The translations under genes were made by a program, and so were the position numbers. DNA of 64,000 nt from Geodermatophilus sp. TF02-6 (GTDB lineage Bacteria > Actinomycetota > Actinomycetes > Mycobacteriales > Geodermatophilaceae). Below the pieces are notes generated by a model, which was not told the origin of the DNA, ran no database searches, and saw only the letters and a program-made list of their open reading frames with translations. The stretch spans positions 186,001 through 250,000 of the forward strand of contig NZ_QOHF01000002.1 of NCBI RefSeq assembly GCF_003319115.1, in the 5' to 3' direction. Positions within the stretch are counted from its first letter, which is position 1. Each line of letters opens with the position of its first letter. Shown one piece after another: positions 31,736-45,996 of this stretch.

Positions 31736-32020
31736 GTGGCCGCGGTGTCGGGTCCCTGCGAGCGGGGGCCGGAGGCTCCCCCGAGCGGGGACGGGGGTCT
31801 GGGGCTCAGCGCGGACCGGGGACGGCACGTGGCCGCGGTGTCGGGTCCCTGCGAGCGGGGGCCGGAGGCTCCCCCGAGCGGGGACGGGGGTCTGGGGCTC
31901 AGCGCGAACCGGGGACGGTCCGTGGCCGCGGTGTCGGGTCCCTGCGAGCGGGGGGCCGGAGGCTCCCCCGAGCGGGGACGGGGCTCTGGGGCTCAGCGCA
32001 GGCCGGGGACGGTCCGTGGC
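31736..32020. repeat. 93-bp tandem array, three units plus the start of a fourth
   Basis: Units start at 31736, 31829 and 31922 (93, 93 and 94 bp); a fourth begins at 32016 and changes into a hairpin after 15 bp. Each begins GTGGCCGCGGTGTCG, has GCCGGAGGCTCCCCCGAGCG near the middle and ends GGGGCTCAGCGC... Copies differ by only a few bases, so amplification is recent. The opening 15-mer equals the tail of the type C element. Confidence 0.92.
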
Positions 32021-32026
32021 CGCGGT

Positions 32027-32044
32027 GTCGTCCGGTAGGACGAC
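32027..32044 (-). terminator. Hairpin type C, copy 2 (3' of ABC-F gene)
   Basis: Minus strand: GTCGTCC-TACC-GGACGAC, perfect stem, 5 nt after the ABC-F stop, followed by ACCGCGGCC. Same sense relative to its gene as the other two copies. Confidence 0.75.
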
Positions 32045-32049
32045 GGTGA

Positions 32050-33651
<1,602 letters not shown>

Positions 33652-33777
33652 TGATCCCAGGGTAGGCGCTCCCCCGGTGCGCTCCGACCGCGTTTCGGGT
33701 GACGTCGGCGGCACCGGCGTCCACAGGGCGGGTGAACCGGCCGCCACGCGGCGCGCCGGCACGCCACCATCCCCGGC

Positions 33778-35916
33778 ATGACCTCGACGAACGGGCCGTC
33801 CTGGAGCCCGCCGTGCCCGGTGTGCGGCCGGCCGGCTGCCGGCCGGGGACCCGCGCCGTGTCCCTCCTGCGGGTTGCCGGCCGTCGCCGAGGCGGCCGCC
33901 GTCGTCGCCCGGATCGGCGCGGCCATCGACGGGCTGGCCCGCGACCGCGACCGGCTGCTGGCCGTCCTGCGGACGGCGGCGTCGCCGCCTCCCGCGGCCG
34001 CGCCTGCGCCACCGCGCCCGGCCCCCGCTGCGTCGGTCGCCGCACCCGTGGTCACCGTGGCGCCCCCGTCGCCGGCGCCGCCCTCGCCGCCCTCGGTCGA
34101 CGAGCGGCACCCGGTGCCCCCGCCACCGCGCCGGGTCAGCCCTCAGCAGGTGCTGCTCGGGCTGGGCGCGCTGCTCGTGGTGGCCGCGGCGATCGCCTTC
34201 GTCGCCGTGGCCTGGACCCGCCTGGGCCTGGTGTTCCAGGCCGCGGTGATGGGCACCGTCACGGCGTCCGCCTGCGGCGTCTCGGCCTGGACGGCGCGGC
34301 GGGGCCTGCGGGCCACGGAGGAGGCGCTGGCCGCCGCGGGTGCCGCGCTGCTGGCCGTCGACCTCGGTGCGGCGCGCGCGCTCGGGCTGTGGGGGCTGGG
34401 CGACGTGCCACCGCGGCTGTGGACGGCGGTCTCCTGCGCCGTCGTCGCCGCCGTCGCCGCGGCGCTCGGCCGGCTGACCCGCAGCACCGTCACCTGGCCC
34501 CTCGTCGCCCTGCTGGCCGCTCAGCCGGTGCCGTTGCTGCTGCTGCCGTCAGCCGTCGAGCTGACCGGGGCCCCGGTCGCCGTAGCACTCGGTGTCGCGC
34601 TGCTCGACGTGCTGGTGCTGCTGCGGCTGCGGCCGGTGCTGGTGCCGGTCGCCCAGGTACTGGCGGCGCTGTGGGCGGCGGTCGCGGCGCTCGGCGGCGC
34701 CGGCGTCGCCTGGACCGGGACGGCGCTCGACGCCTGGGCGGTGACCGGCCTGCTCGCCGCGGCCGGCGCGGTCGTGCTGCTGCTGCGGCAGGAGCCACGG
34801 CTGGCCGCGCGCCTGCCGCACGCCGAGCCGGTGGCGGGGACGGGTGCCGGCGTCGCGGCCGTGGCGCTGACCGGTGCGCTGGCCCACGGCGGCCCGGCCG
34901 GCTGGGTCGCCGCGGCGGGACTGGGCCTTCTCCTGCTGACCGCAGCGGTCCCGGCGGTGCGACGGCGCGCGGCGCTGGCCGGGCTGCTCACCGGCGGTGG
35001 GGTGCTCACCGGAGGCGGGAGCGGGCTGCTGTACCTGGACGACCGGCTCGGCGCGCTGGCCCTCGTCGTCCTCGCGGGCACGGTGCCGGCGGTGCTGGCC
35101 GCCGTCCGGCTGCCCGCCCTGCGGCCGGAGGCGGTGGTCGCCGCCCTGCTGCTCCCGGTCGGGGCGGTCCTGCTCGCCCTGGAGGGCGGGGTGCTGGGCA
35201 CGGCCGCCGCGGGGCTGCTCGTGGTCCTGGTGGCCGTCGCGGGGTTCGCCCTGGCCGCTGTCCGGACCGGCGCCGCGGAAGAGCCGGCGGCTGCCGGGGC
35301 GGCCGCGGTCGCCGCACTCGTCGCTGCGCTCGTCGGCGCGGAGGTCGGCGCATGGGGGCAGGCGGCGCTGCAGCTCGGCCTCGCCGGTGCCGCGGCCGGG
35401 GGCTACGCGCTCGTCGCGCACCGGCGGCGGGTGGCGGTGCTGGCCGTCACCGACCTGGTGGTCGCCTGCTGGATCGCCGCGGGCGGCGCCTCGGTGCAGA
35501 CGCCCGAGGCGTACACGCTGCCGGCCGCGGCTGGCCTGCTGCTGGTCGCCCTGCCGCAGCTGCGGGCCGGCGCCCGGTCGTGGGCGGCGGAGGGGCCGGC
35601 CGTGGCGACCGCCCTGGTCCCCTCGGCGCTGGTCGCGGTCGCCGAGCCGTCGGTGGTGCGGCTGGTGCTCGTCGTGGTCGCGGCCGCGGCGCTGACCGTC
35701 GTCGGCACGCTGACCCACTGTCAGGCGCCGTTCGTCGTCGGCGCCGCGTCGCTGGTCCTCGTCGTCACGGGCCGGCTGACGCCGTACGCCCCGCTGCTGC
35801 CGCGCTGGCTCACGCTCGCCGTCGTCGGGGTGGTCCTGCTGGTGCTCGGCGCCACCTACGAGCGGCGGCGGCAGCAAGCCCGCGAGGCGGTGGCCTGGGT
35901 GGCGCAGATGCGCTGA
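33778..35916 (+). CDS. Large polytopic membrane protein with N-terminal zinc ribbon (SCO7613-like)
   Basis: 712 residues. The N-terminus carries two CxxC pairs (CPVCGRPAAGRG then CPSCG), a zinc-ribbon-like knuckle at 13-32, a short helix and a Pro/Ala-rich linker to about residue 120. The rest is some 15-20 hydrophobic segments rich in Ala/Leu/Val up to residue ~700, with a cytosolic Arg-rich tail. It resembles actinobacterial proteins annotated SCO7613 C-terminal domain membrane proteins; function unknown. Divergent from the ABC-F gene (126 nt) and convergent with the SUF operon. Confidence 0.82.
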   Translation: MTSTNGPSWSPPCPVCGRPAAGRGPAPCPSCGLPAVAEAAAVVARIGAAIDGLARDRDRLLAVLRTAASPPPAAAPAPPRPAPAASVAAPVVTVAPPSPAPPSPPSVDERHPVPPPPRRVSPQQVLLGLGALLVVAAAIAFVAVAWTRLGLVFQAAVMGTVTASACGVSAWTARRGLRATEEALAAAGAALLAVDLGAARALGLWGLGDVPPRLWTAVSCAVVAAVAAALGRLTRSTVTWPLVALLAAQPVPLLLLPSAVELTGAPVAVALGVALLDVLVLLRLRPVLVPVAQVLAALWAAVAALGGAGVAWTGTALDAWAVTGLLAAAGAVVLLLRQEPRLAARLPHAEPVAGTGAGVAAVALTGALAHGGPAGWVAAAGLGLLLLTAAVPAVRRRAALAGLLTGGGVLTGGGSGLLYLDDRLGALALVVLAGTVPAVLAAVRLPALRPEAVVAALLLPVGAVLLALEGGVLGTAAAGLLVVLVAVAGFALAAVRTGAAEEPAAAGAAAVAALVAALVGAEVGAWGQAALQLGLAGAAAGGYALVAHRRRVAVLAVTDLVVACWIAAGGASVQTPEAYTLPAAAGLLLVALPQLRAGARSWAAEGPAVATALVPSALVAVAEPSVVRLVLVVVAAAALTVVGTLTHCQAPFVVGAASLVLVVTGRLTPYAPLLPRWLTLAVVGVVLLVLGATYERRRQQAREAVAWVAQMR

Positions 35917-35924
35917 CACCGCAC

Positions 35925-36000
35925 TTCGCGATCACGGAGTTCGGGGAGCGGCACGCGGCCGATTCGCGGCGTGTCGCTCCCCGGACTTCATGATCGCGGA
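35925..36000. terminator. Long hairpin between convergent genes
   Basis: A ~32-nt arm starting TTCGCGATCACGGAG (35925-35956) pairs with 35969-36000 (ending ATGATCGCGGA) with about four or five mismatches, across a 12-nt loop. It lies 8 nt after the large membrane-protein stop and could end its transcript. Confidence 0.65.
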
Positions 36001-36012
36001 GGCGGAGTGGCC

Positions 36013-36043
36013 CTCCGCAGGGCCCCACGCTGGGCCTGCGGAG
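36013..36043 (-). terminator. SUF operon terminator-like hairpin
   Basis: CTCCGCAGGGCCC and GGGCCTGCGGAG pair with one bulged G. On the minus strand it starts AAAGACCTCTCTGCTCCGC right after the TGA of the last SUF gene, matching the AAGGACC hairpin family. Confidence 0.7.
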
Positions 36044-36055
36044 CAGAGAGGTCTT

Positions 36056-36451
36056 TCAGACGCGGAAGCCGAGGGCGCGCAGCTGCTCGCGGCCGTCGTC
36101 GGTGATCTTGTCCGGGCCCCACGGCGGCATCCACACCCAGTTGATCCGGAGATCGTCGACCAGGCCGGGACCGGGACCGCCGGTGAGCGCGGCGCGGGCC
36201 TGGTCCTCGATGACGTCGGTCAGCGGGCAGGCCGCCGAGGTCAGCGTCATGTCGATGACCGCGACCTGGGCGTCGCTGTCGTCGACGACGTCGATGCCGT
36301 AGACCAGGCCGAGGTCGACGACGTTGACGCCGAGCTCGGGGTCGACGACGTCGCGCATGGCCTCCTCGACGTCCTCGACCAGCGCCGACTTGTACGGCGG
36401 CAGCTCCGCCGGCGCAGCATCGGACGTCGTGTTCTCGGTGGTCTCACTCAC
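36056..36451 (-). CDS. sufT: SUF system DUF59/MIP18 protein (SufT)
   Basis: Fe-S maturation factor of 131 residues, last gene of the SUF operon (Rv1466 position). GTG 36451 overlaps the sufU stop in GTGA, with GGGAGGG upstream. After a ~25-residue acidic N-terminus come the DUF59 hallmarks: VVDPELGVNVVDLGLVYGI, MTLTSAACPLTDVIEDQ with the conserved Cys, and NWVWMPPWGPDKIT. Probably helps load clusters onto target proteins. Confidence 0.92.
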   Translation of the reverse strand: MSETTENTTSDAAPAELPPYKSALVEDVEEAMRDVVDPELGVNVVDLGLVYGIDVVDDSDAQVAVIDMTLTSAACPLTDVIEDQARAALTGGPGPGLVDDLRINWVWMPPWGPDKITDDGREQLRALGFRV

Positions 36452-36927
36452 TGGTGCCCTCCCGTCGGGGTGGTGGGGTCGGTGACCGACAGGGCCCGCG
36501 CGGAGGCGTCCTTGAGGGCCATCCAGCTCATCAGCGCGCACTTGATGCGCGCGGGGTACTTCGACACCCCGGCGAACGCGACGGCGTCCTCGAGCTCGTC
36601 CTCGAGCTTCTCGGCCACCGACGGGTCGCCCCTGCTCTGCATCAGGGTCATGAAGTGCTCGCCGGTCTCCAGCGCCTCGGGCACCGTCCGCCCGACGACC
36701 AGGTCGCGCATCGCCGACACCGACGCCTGGCTGATCGAGCAGCCCATCCCCTCGTAGGAGACGTCGGCGAGCCGGTCGCCGTCCAGGTGCACCCGCAGGG
36801 TCACCTCGTCACCGCACGTGGGGTTGACGTGGTGCACCTCGGCCTCGAACGGGTCGCGCAGACCGCGGCCGTGCGGGTTGCGGTAGTGGTCCAGGATGAT
36901 CTCCTGGTACATCGACTCGAGCTGCAC
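36448..36927 (-). CDS. sufU: SufU sulfur relay / scaffold protein
   Basis: Zinc-dependent SufU, takes sulfur from the SufS persulfide and passes it to SufBCD. 159 residues. Metal and sulfur ligands seen: Cys in NPTCGDE, Cys in EGMGCSISQAS and Cys in RIKCALMSW, with the spacing insert typical of SufU compared with IscU. GTG 36927 lies 3 nt after the sufS stop. Start region MQLESMYQEIILDHYRNPHG is canonical. Confidence 0.95.
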   Translation of the reverse strand: MQLESMYQEIILDHYRNPHGRGLRDPFEAEVHHVNPTCGDEVTLRVHLDGDRLADVSYEGMGCSISQASVSAMRDLVVGRTVPEALETGEHFMTLMQSRGDPSVAEKLEDELEDAVAFAGVSKYPARIKCALMSWMALKDASARALSVTDPTTPTGGHQ

Positions 36928-36930
36928 GGT

Positions 36931-39032
<2,102 letters not shown>

Positions 39033-39049
39033 TCTTCTTCTCGCTCCTT

Positions 39050-39076
39050 CACTCACTCACTCACTCACTCACTCAC
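39050..39076. repeat. (CACT)n microsatellite, n = 6.75, at the Rieske-sufC junction
   Basis: 27 nt of perfect CACT units; on the coding strand GTGAGTGAGTGA..., so each 12 nt spells GTG AGT GAG TGA. The Rieske gene stop is inside it. It looks like an expanded GTGA stop-start overlap. Slipped-strand changes here would alter spacing between the two genes. Confidence 0.92.
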
Positions 39077-39422
39077 CGGCCGCGAGCGGGAGGCTGCCGT
39101 CGGCTTCGGTGTCGACGTACACGTCCTCCCCGTCCACGCGGACCGGGTAGACGTCGACCGGCTCGGTGGCCGGCAGGTTGGTGGGCTCGCCGGTGCGCAG
39201 GTCGAAGCACGACCCGTGCAGCCAGCACTCGATGGTCGGGGCGCCGCCGAACTCCTCGACCTCGCCTTCGGACAGCGGCACCTCGGCGTGCGAGCAGAGG
39301 TCCTCGATGGCGTAGACCTCGCCCTCGAACCGGACGACGGCGATGTCGACGTCGTCCAGCTCCACCCGCAGCGCCCCGGGCTCCTCGATGTCGGACAGCG
39401 CGCAGACCCGCTGAAAAGGCAT
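39069..39422 (-). CDS. Rieske-type ferredoxin in the SUF operon
   Basis: Rieske [2Fe-2S] protein of 117 residues, like small ferredoxin subunits of non-haem oxygenases. Ligands C43 and H45 (CSHAEVPL) and C66 and H69 (CWLHGSC). It lies 3 nt after sufD and runs into sufC through the GTGA array. Such a gene is a regular member of many actinobacterial suf operons though absent from the mycobacterial one; probably an electron carrier for cluster assembly. Role inferred from context. Confidence 0.92.
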   Translation of the reverse strand: MPFQRVCALSDIEEPGALRVELDDVDIAVVRFEGEVYAIEDLCSHAEVPLSEGEVEEFGGAPTIECWLHGSCFDLRTGEPTNLPATEPVDVYPVRVDGEDVYVDTEADGSLPLAAGE

Positions 39423-39425
39423 CGG

Positions 39426-40811
39426 TCAGGCCACCTCGACCGGCTGCTCGTCGGTGTTGACGGGGAGGTCGGGCAGCGCGCCCAGGCGGGTCTCGATGGA
39501 TGCCATCAGGCGGTCGACCAGCTCGGGCAGGCCGATGCGCGAGACGACGTCGGCGAAGAAGCCGCGGACGACCAGGCGGCGCGCGGTCTCGGCGTCGATG
39601 CCCCGCGAGCAGAGGTAGAACAGCTGCTCGTCGTCGAACCGGCCGGTGGCGCTGGCGTGGCCGGCGCCGACGATCTCGCCGGTCTCGATCTCCAGGTTGG
39701 GCACCGAGTCGGCGCGGGCGCCGTCGGTGAGCACCAGGTTGCGGTTGAGCTCGTAGGTGTCGGTGCCGGTGGCCGCGGGCCGGATTCGCACGTCGCCGAC
39801 CCACACCGTGCGCGCGCCCTCGCCCTGCAGCGCGCCCTTGTAGAGCACGTTGCTGGTGCAGTTGGGCTCCGCGTGGTCGACCCACAGCCGGTGCTCCTGG
39901 TGCTGGGTCTCGTCGGAGAAGTAGACGCCGAGCAGCTCCGCCGTCCCCCCGGGGCCGGCGTACTGCACGTTGCTGACCAGCCGGACCACGTCGCCGCCGA
40001 GGGTCACCACGACCTGCGTGAACGTGGCGTCGCGGCCGACGACGGCGTCGAACTGGCCGCCGTGGACCGCCCCCGGCGCCCAGTCCTGGACCGACACGAG
40101 GCTCACCTGTGCGCCGTCGCCGACGAGGACGGCGACGCCCCCGGCGTAGCGGGCCAGCCCGGTGTGGTCGAGGACGACGGTCGCCTGCGCGAACGCGCCC
40201 ACCTCGACGACCAGCTGGCCCCACACGACGTCGTCCGAGCCGGTGCCCGACAGCCGCAGGGTGACCGGGCGGTCCAGCTGGGCCTCGGCGGGCACCCGGA
40301 CGACGACGGCGCCGCCGCTGCGCTGCCGGGCGAGCGCGGCCAGGAAGTCGGCCGGCTCGGGCAGGCCCTTGATCAGCGGGTCGTCGGCCTCGACACGGGT
40401 CAGCTCGACGCCCTCGGGCAGGTCGGCGTCCCGGTCCAGGTGCTCCTCCGACGGTCCACCCTGCAGCAGCGGGCGGATCCGGCGCATCGGGGTGAAGCGC
40501 CAGTCCTCCTCGCGGCCGGTGGGGACGCCGAACGCGTCGGGGTCGGTCGAGGTGAACCGCTCGGCCGGGGAGCCGGTGGGCGCTGCACCTGAGGTCGCGG
40601 CACCTGCCGCCGCACCTGAGGTCGCTGCACCTGATGGCACGGCACCGCCGTGCGAGTGCGCCCCCGGAGCGGCCTGGCCGGCGGTGCCGGTGCCCGCGGC
40701 CGGGGTGGTCGGCGGGCCGGCCTGGGTGCCGACCCCCTCGGCGAACAGCTCGCCGGCGAGGGTGGCCGACTCCGTGGTCAGGCCGGTGGTGTTGGACTTC
40801 TCGGACGGCAT
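39426..40811 (-). CDS. sufD: SufD, Fe-S assembly scaffold subunit
   Basis: Beta-helix scaffold partner of SufB and SufC, 461 residues. ATG 40811 shares one base with the sufB stop (TGATG). Conserved part starts near residue 90 (FGVPTGREEDWRFTPMRRI) and contains HRLWVDHAEPNCTSNVLYKG and EIVGAGHASATGRFDDEQLF. Residues ~45-85 are an Ala/Gly/Ser/Thr-rich linker with the repeated unit TSGAA, encoded by short direct repeats around 40584-40640, an insertion not needed for the fold. Confidence 0.95.
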   Translation of the reverse strand: MPSEKSNTTGLTTESATLAGELFAEGVGTQAGPPTTPAAGTGTAGQAAPGAHSHGGAVPSGAATSGAAAGAATSGAAPTGSPAERFTSTDPDAFGVPTGREEDWRFTPMRRIRPLLQGGPSEEHLDRDADLPEGVELTRVEADDPLIKGLPEPADFLAALARQRSGGAVVVRVPAEAQLDRPVTLRLSGTGSDDVVWGQLVVEVGAFAQATVVLDHTGLARYAGGVAVLVGDGAQVSLVSVQDWAPGAVHGGQFDAVVGRDATFTQVVVTLGGDVVRLVSNVQYAGPGGTAELLGVYFSDETQHQEHRLWVDHAEPNCTSNVLYKGALQGEGARTVWVGDVRIRPAATGTDTYELNRNLVLTDGARADSVPNLEIETGEIVGAGHASATGRFDDEQLFYLCSRGIDAETARRLVVRGFFADVVSRIGLPELVDRLMASIETRLGALPDLPVNTDEQPVEVA

Positions 40812-42253
40812 CAGCCGACGGCACCTTCCATCTGCAGCTCGATCAGGCGGTTGAGCTCGAGGGCGTACTCCATGGGCAGCTCCCGGGCGATCGGCTCGAC
40901 GAACCCGCGCACCACCATCGCCATCGCCTCGTCCTCGGACAGGCCGCGGCTCATCAGGTAGAACAGCTGGTCCTCGCTGACCCGGGAGACGGTCGCCTCG
41001 TGACCCATGGCGACGTCGTCCTCGCGGACGTCGACGTAGGGGTAGGTGTCCGACCGGCTGATGGTGTCGACCAGCAGCGCGTCGCACTTCACCGTCGACT
41101 TCGAGCCGTGCGCGCCCTCGTCGATCTGCACCAGGCCGCGGTAGGAGGTGCGGCCGCCGCCGCGGGCCACCGACTTGGACACGATGGTCGAGGAGGTGTG
41201 CGGCGCGGCGTGCACCATCTTCGCGCCGGCGTCCTGGTGCTGGCCCTCACCGGCGAAGGCGATGGAGAGCACCTCGCCCTTGGCGTGCTCGCCGGTCATC
41301 CACACCGCCGGGTACTTCATGGTGACCTTGGAGCCGAGGTTGCCGTCGATCCACTCCATGGTCGCGCCCTCGTGGGCGATCGCCCGCTTGGTGACCAGGT
41401 TGTAGACGTTGTTCGACCAGTTCTGGATGGTCGTGTACCGGCAGCGGGCGTTCTTCTTGACGATGATCTCCACGACCGCGGAGTGCAGCGAGTCCGACTT
41501 GTAGATCGGCGCGGTGCAGCCCTCGACGTAGTGCACGTAGGCGCCCTCGTCGACGATGATCAGCGTCCGCTCGAACTGGCCCATGTTCTCGGTGTTGATC
41601 CGGAAGTAGGCCTGCAGCGGGATCTCCACGTGCACGCCCTTGGGCACGTAGATGAACGAGCCGCCCGACCACACCGCGGTGTTGAGCGCGGCGAACTTGT
41701 TGTCACCAGAGGGGATCACCGAGCCGAAGTACTCGCGGAACAGGTCGGGGTGCTCCTTCAAACCCGTGTCGGTGTCGAGGAAGACGACGCCCTGCTCCTC
41801 GAGGTCCTCGCGGATCTTGTGGTAGACGACCTCGGACTCGTACTGGGCGGCCACGCCGGCGATCAGCCGCTGCTTCTCCGCCTCGGGGATGCCCAGCTTG
41901 TCGTAGGTGCTCTTGATGTCCGCCGGCAGCTCGTCCCAGGAGGTGGCCTGCTTCTCCGTGGAGCGGACGAAGTACTTGATGTTGCCGAAGTCGATGCCGG
42001 ACAGGTCCGAGCCCCAGTCGGGCATGGGCTTGCGCTCGAAGAGCTTGAGCGCCTTGAGCCGCCGCTCGAGCATCCACTCGGGCTCGTCCTTGCGGCGGGA
42101 GATGTTCCGGACGACGTCCTCGTCCACGCCGCGGCGGGCCGACGCCCCGGCGACGTCGGCGTCAGCCCAGCCGTACTGGTAGCGGCCGAGCTGCTCGATC
42201 TGCTCGTCCTGCGTCAGCGGAGTGCTGGTCACCGGCTGCTGGGTGCTGGTCAT
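40811..42253 (-). CDS. sufB: SufB, Fe-S assembly scaffold
   Basis: Core scaffold protein where clusters are built, 480 residues. ATG 42253. Conserved: [52 protein letters not shown] (likely sulfur-accepting Cys) and [20 protein letters not shown]. No intein is present, unlike M. tuberculosis SufB. Its first 92 bases are overlapped, in a different frame, by the run-on end of sufR. TGATG links it to sufD. Confidence 0.96.
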   Translation of the reverse strand: MTSTQQPVTSTPLTQDEQIEQLGRYQYGWADADVAGASARRGVDEDVVRNISRRKDEPEWMLERRLKALKLFERKPMPDWGSDLSGIDFGNIKYFVRSTEKQATSWDELPADIKSTYDKLGIPEAEKQRLIAGVAAQYESEVVYHKIREDLEEQGVVFLDTDTGLKEHPDLFREYFGSVIPSGDNKFAALNTAVWSGGSFIYVPKGVHVEIPLQAYFRINTENMGQFERTLIIVDEGAYVHYVEGCTAPIYKSDSLHSAVVEIIVKKNARCRYTTIQNWSNNVYNLVTKRAIAHEGATMEWIDGNLGSKVTMKYPAVWMTGEHAKGEVLSIAFAGEGQHQDAGAKMVHAAPHTSSTIVSKSVARGGGRTSYRGLVQIDEGAHGSKSTVKCDALLVDTISRSDTYPYVDVREDDVAMGHEATVSRVSEDQLFYLMSRGLSEDEAMAMVVRGFVEPIARELPMEYALELNRLIELQMEGAVG

Positions 42254-43178
42254 GCGTCCTCTCCCGGTCGTTCAGGGCGGGTTGGGTGGGTCGAGTGGTG
42301 CTGGTGGTGGACGACGCGGTGCGCGTCCCGGTCTGCAGCCGGTGCGCTGCTCGCTCACCTGGTACAGGTCGTGCGGGGACCGTTCTGTTCCCCGCACCGG
42401 TGTGAGAGAGGACCCCGTCCAGAGGCTCGCCCCGAACTCGCGAGGGGTGAGGGGGACGGGGTGCTTTCCGGGGCCGACGGACGGGGCCGGGGATGTGGGT
42501 GGTGCAGATGCCGTCGCCGTGGGCGATCGTGGCCAGCCGCTGGACGTGCGTGCCCACCAACCGGCCGATCACCGCCGTCTCGGCCTCGCACAGCTGCGGG
42601 AACTCCGCCGCCACGTGCGCCACCGGGCAGTGGTGCTGGCACAGCTGCCCGCCGCTGGAGATCGCCGAGGCCGAGGCAGCGTAGCCCTCGGCGGTCAGCG
42701 CCCCGGCGAGGGCCTGGGCCCGGTCGACCGGGGCGTCCGGCGCCGCCTCGACCGCGGTCGAGCAGCGCCGTTCCAGCGCCGAGAGCTGCTGCTCGGCCAC
42801 CGCCCGGACCGCCTCGGGGCCGCACTGCGCGGCGACGAAGCGCAGCGCGGTGAGCGCCAGGTCGTCGTAGGCGTGCGGGAACGCCGAGCGGCCGGCGTCG
42901 GTCAGGTGGTACAGCCGCGCGGGCCGGCCCCGCCCGCGCCGGGTCGCGCCGCCCCCCGGCCCACCCGCCCGCTCCTCGACCCGGCCGGTGCCCACCAGGG
43001 CGTCGAGGTGCCGGCGGACGGCGGTCGGGGAGACACCCAACCGCCCGGCGAGCTCGGTCGCGGTCTGCGGGCCGTGCTCGAGCAGCAGAGCGCTGACGCG
43101 GTGCCGGGTGCGCCCGTCGTCGGCGGTCGCCGAGAGCCGGGGCGGAGCCCCGTCCCCCTGCACCGAGCTGCTTTCCAC
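42162..43178 (-). CDS. sufR: SufR-like Fe-S transcriptional regulator with run-on C-terminus
   Basis: DeoR/ArsR-like winged-helix repressor of the suf operon that senses Fe-S status. HTH at about 25-65 ([19 protein letters not shown]). Candidate cluster ligands C184-x12-C197 and C225, with C180 nearby. GTG 43178 lies inside an inverted repeat. The family part ends around residue 230 ([12 protein letters not shown]); the next ~108 residues translate a type B hairpin element, then the sufB leader, and overlap sufB by 92 nt. 338 residues against roughly 230-260 expected. Insertion of the element apparently removed the old stop. The regulator domain is intact. Confidence 0.88.
   Translation of the reverse strand: MESSSVQGDGAPPRLSATADDGRTRHRVSALLLEHGPQTATELAGRLGVSPTAVRRHLDALVGTGRVEERAGGPGGGATRRGRGRPARLYHLTDAGRSAFPHAYDDLALTALRFVAAQCGPEAVRAVAEQQLSALERRCSTAVEAAPDAPVDRAQALAGALTAEGYAASASAISSGGQLCQHHCPVAHVAAEFPQLCEAETAVIGRLVGTHVQRLATIAHGDGICTTHIPGPVRRPRKAPRPPHPSRVRGEPLDGVLSHTGAGNRTVPARPVPGERAAHRLQTGTRTASSTTSTTRPTQPALNDRERTHDQHPAAGDQHSADAGRADRAARPLPVRLG
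42371..42397. terminator. Hairpin between sufR domain and sufB
   Basis: GTGCGGGGA (42371-42379) and TCCCCGCAC (42389-42397) pair perfectly over 9 bp with a 9-nt loop. It lies between the conserved part of sufR and sufB and could reduce read-through into sufB or stabilise the downstream message. Confidence 0.55.
42413..42461 (-). repeat. Hairpin element type B in the sufR 3' end
   Basis: CCCCGTCC (42413-42420) and GGACGGGG (42454-42461) pair perfectly. On the minus strand it begins AAGCACCCCGTCCCCCTCAC, close to the type B consensus seen inside the 54.6 kb and 24.8 kb composites. Confidence 0.8.
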
Positions 43179-43191
43179 AACACGAGTGTTG
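43178..43191. promoter_or_regulatory. SufR operator, CAAC-N6-GTTG
   Basis: CAACACGAGTGTTG is a perfect inverted repeat and fits exactly the CAAC-N6-GTTG site reported for SufR proteins in cyanobacteria and streptomycetes. It overlaps the sufR GTG start, so binding would repress the whole suf operon, and the transcript may have almost no leader. Confidence 0.8.
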
Positions 43192-43263
43192 CCTAAATCG
43201 GCGCGCTCGCAAGCAAGGGTCTCCTAACCCCGGACCGCCGGGGCGGTCCCGTCCCGGGCCGGA

Positions 43264-43327
43264 CCCGTCCAGAGGCTCGCCGCGGCCCGTCCCGGGCACC
43301 GCCCCGAGCGGAGTGAAGGAGGACGGG
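43264..43327 (-). repeat. Hairpin element type B, 3' of the Clp ATPase gene
   Basis: CCCGTCC (43264-43270) and GGACGGG (43321-43327) form the outer stem. On the minus strand it begins GGAACGTCCCCGTCC immediately after the Clp stop codon. It contains CGCCGCGG and GGCTCGCCG-like inner pairings. Confidence 0.7.
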
Positions 43328-43335
43328 GACGTTCC

Positions 43336-45885
<2,550 letters not shown>

Positions 45886-45996
45886 GACATCCGTCCGGAT
45901 CGGGGGTGTGCACGGTCGCCGGTCACCTACCCGTGCCGACGGGGGATCACCGTCCGGAGGCCGGAGATCGGTCGGACGACCACCTAGCATCGGGGC

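Larger units (their letters stand above)
31548..32049. other. 502-nt gene-free interval holding a tandem array
   Basis: 31548-31735 should contain the promoter for the HTH-crotonase unit; I see no certain -10/-35 pair. From 31736 a 93-bp tandem array fills the rest, ending in a type C hairpin next to the ABC-F stop. No open frame here looks coding. Confidence 0.7.

Noticed and set aside
31736..32020. Possible CRISPR array
   Set aside because: Units are contiguous 93-bp copies without unique spacers and there are no cas genes.
31694..32038. Repetitive open frames translated from the 93-bp array (SGPCERGPEAPPSG-type repeats)
   Set aside because: They exist only because the repeat length is a multiple of three; no ribosome site or conserved product is apparent.
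40584..40640. Repeats in sufD as a mobile element
   Set aside because: They are short in-frame TSGAA-type direct repeats inside a low-complexity linker, best explained by slippage.
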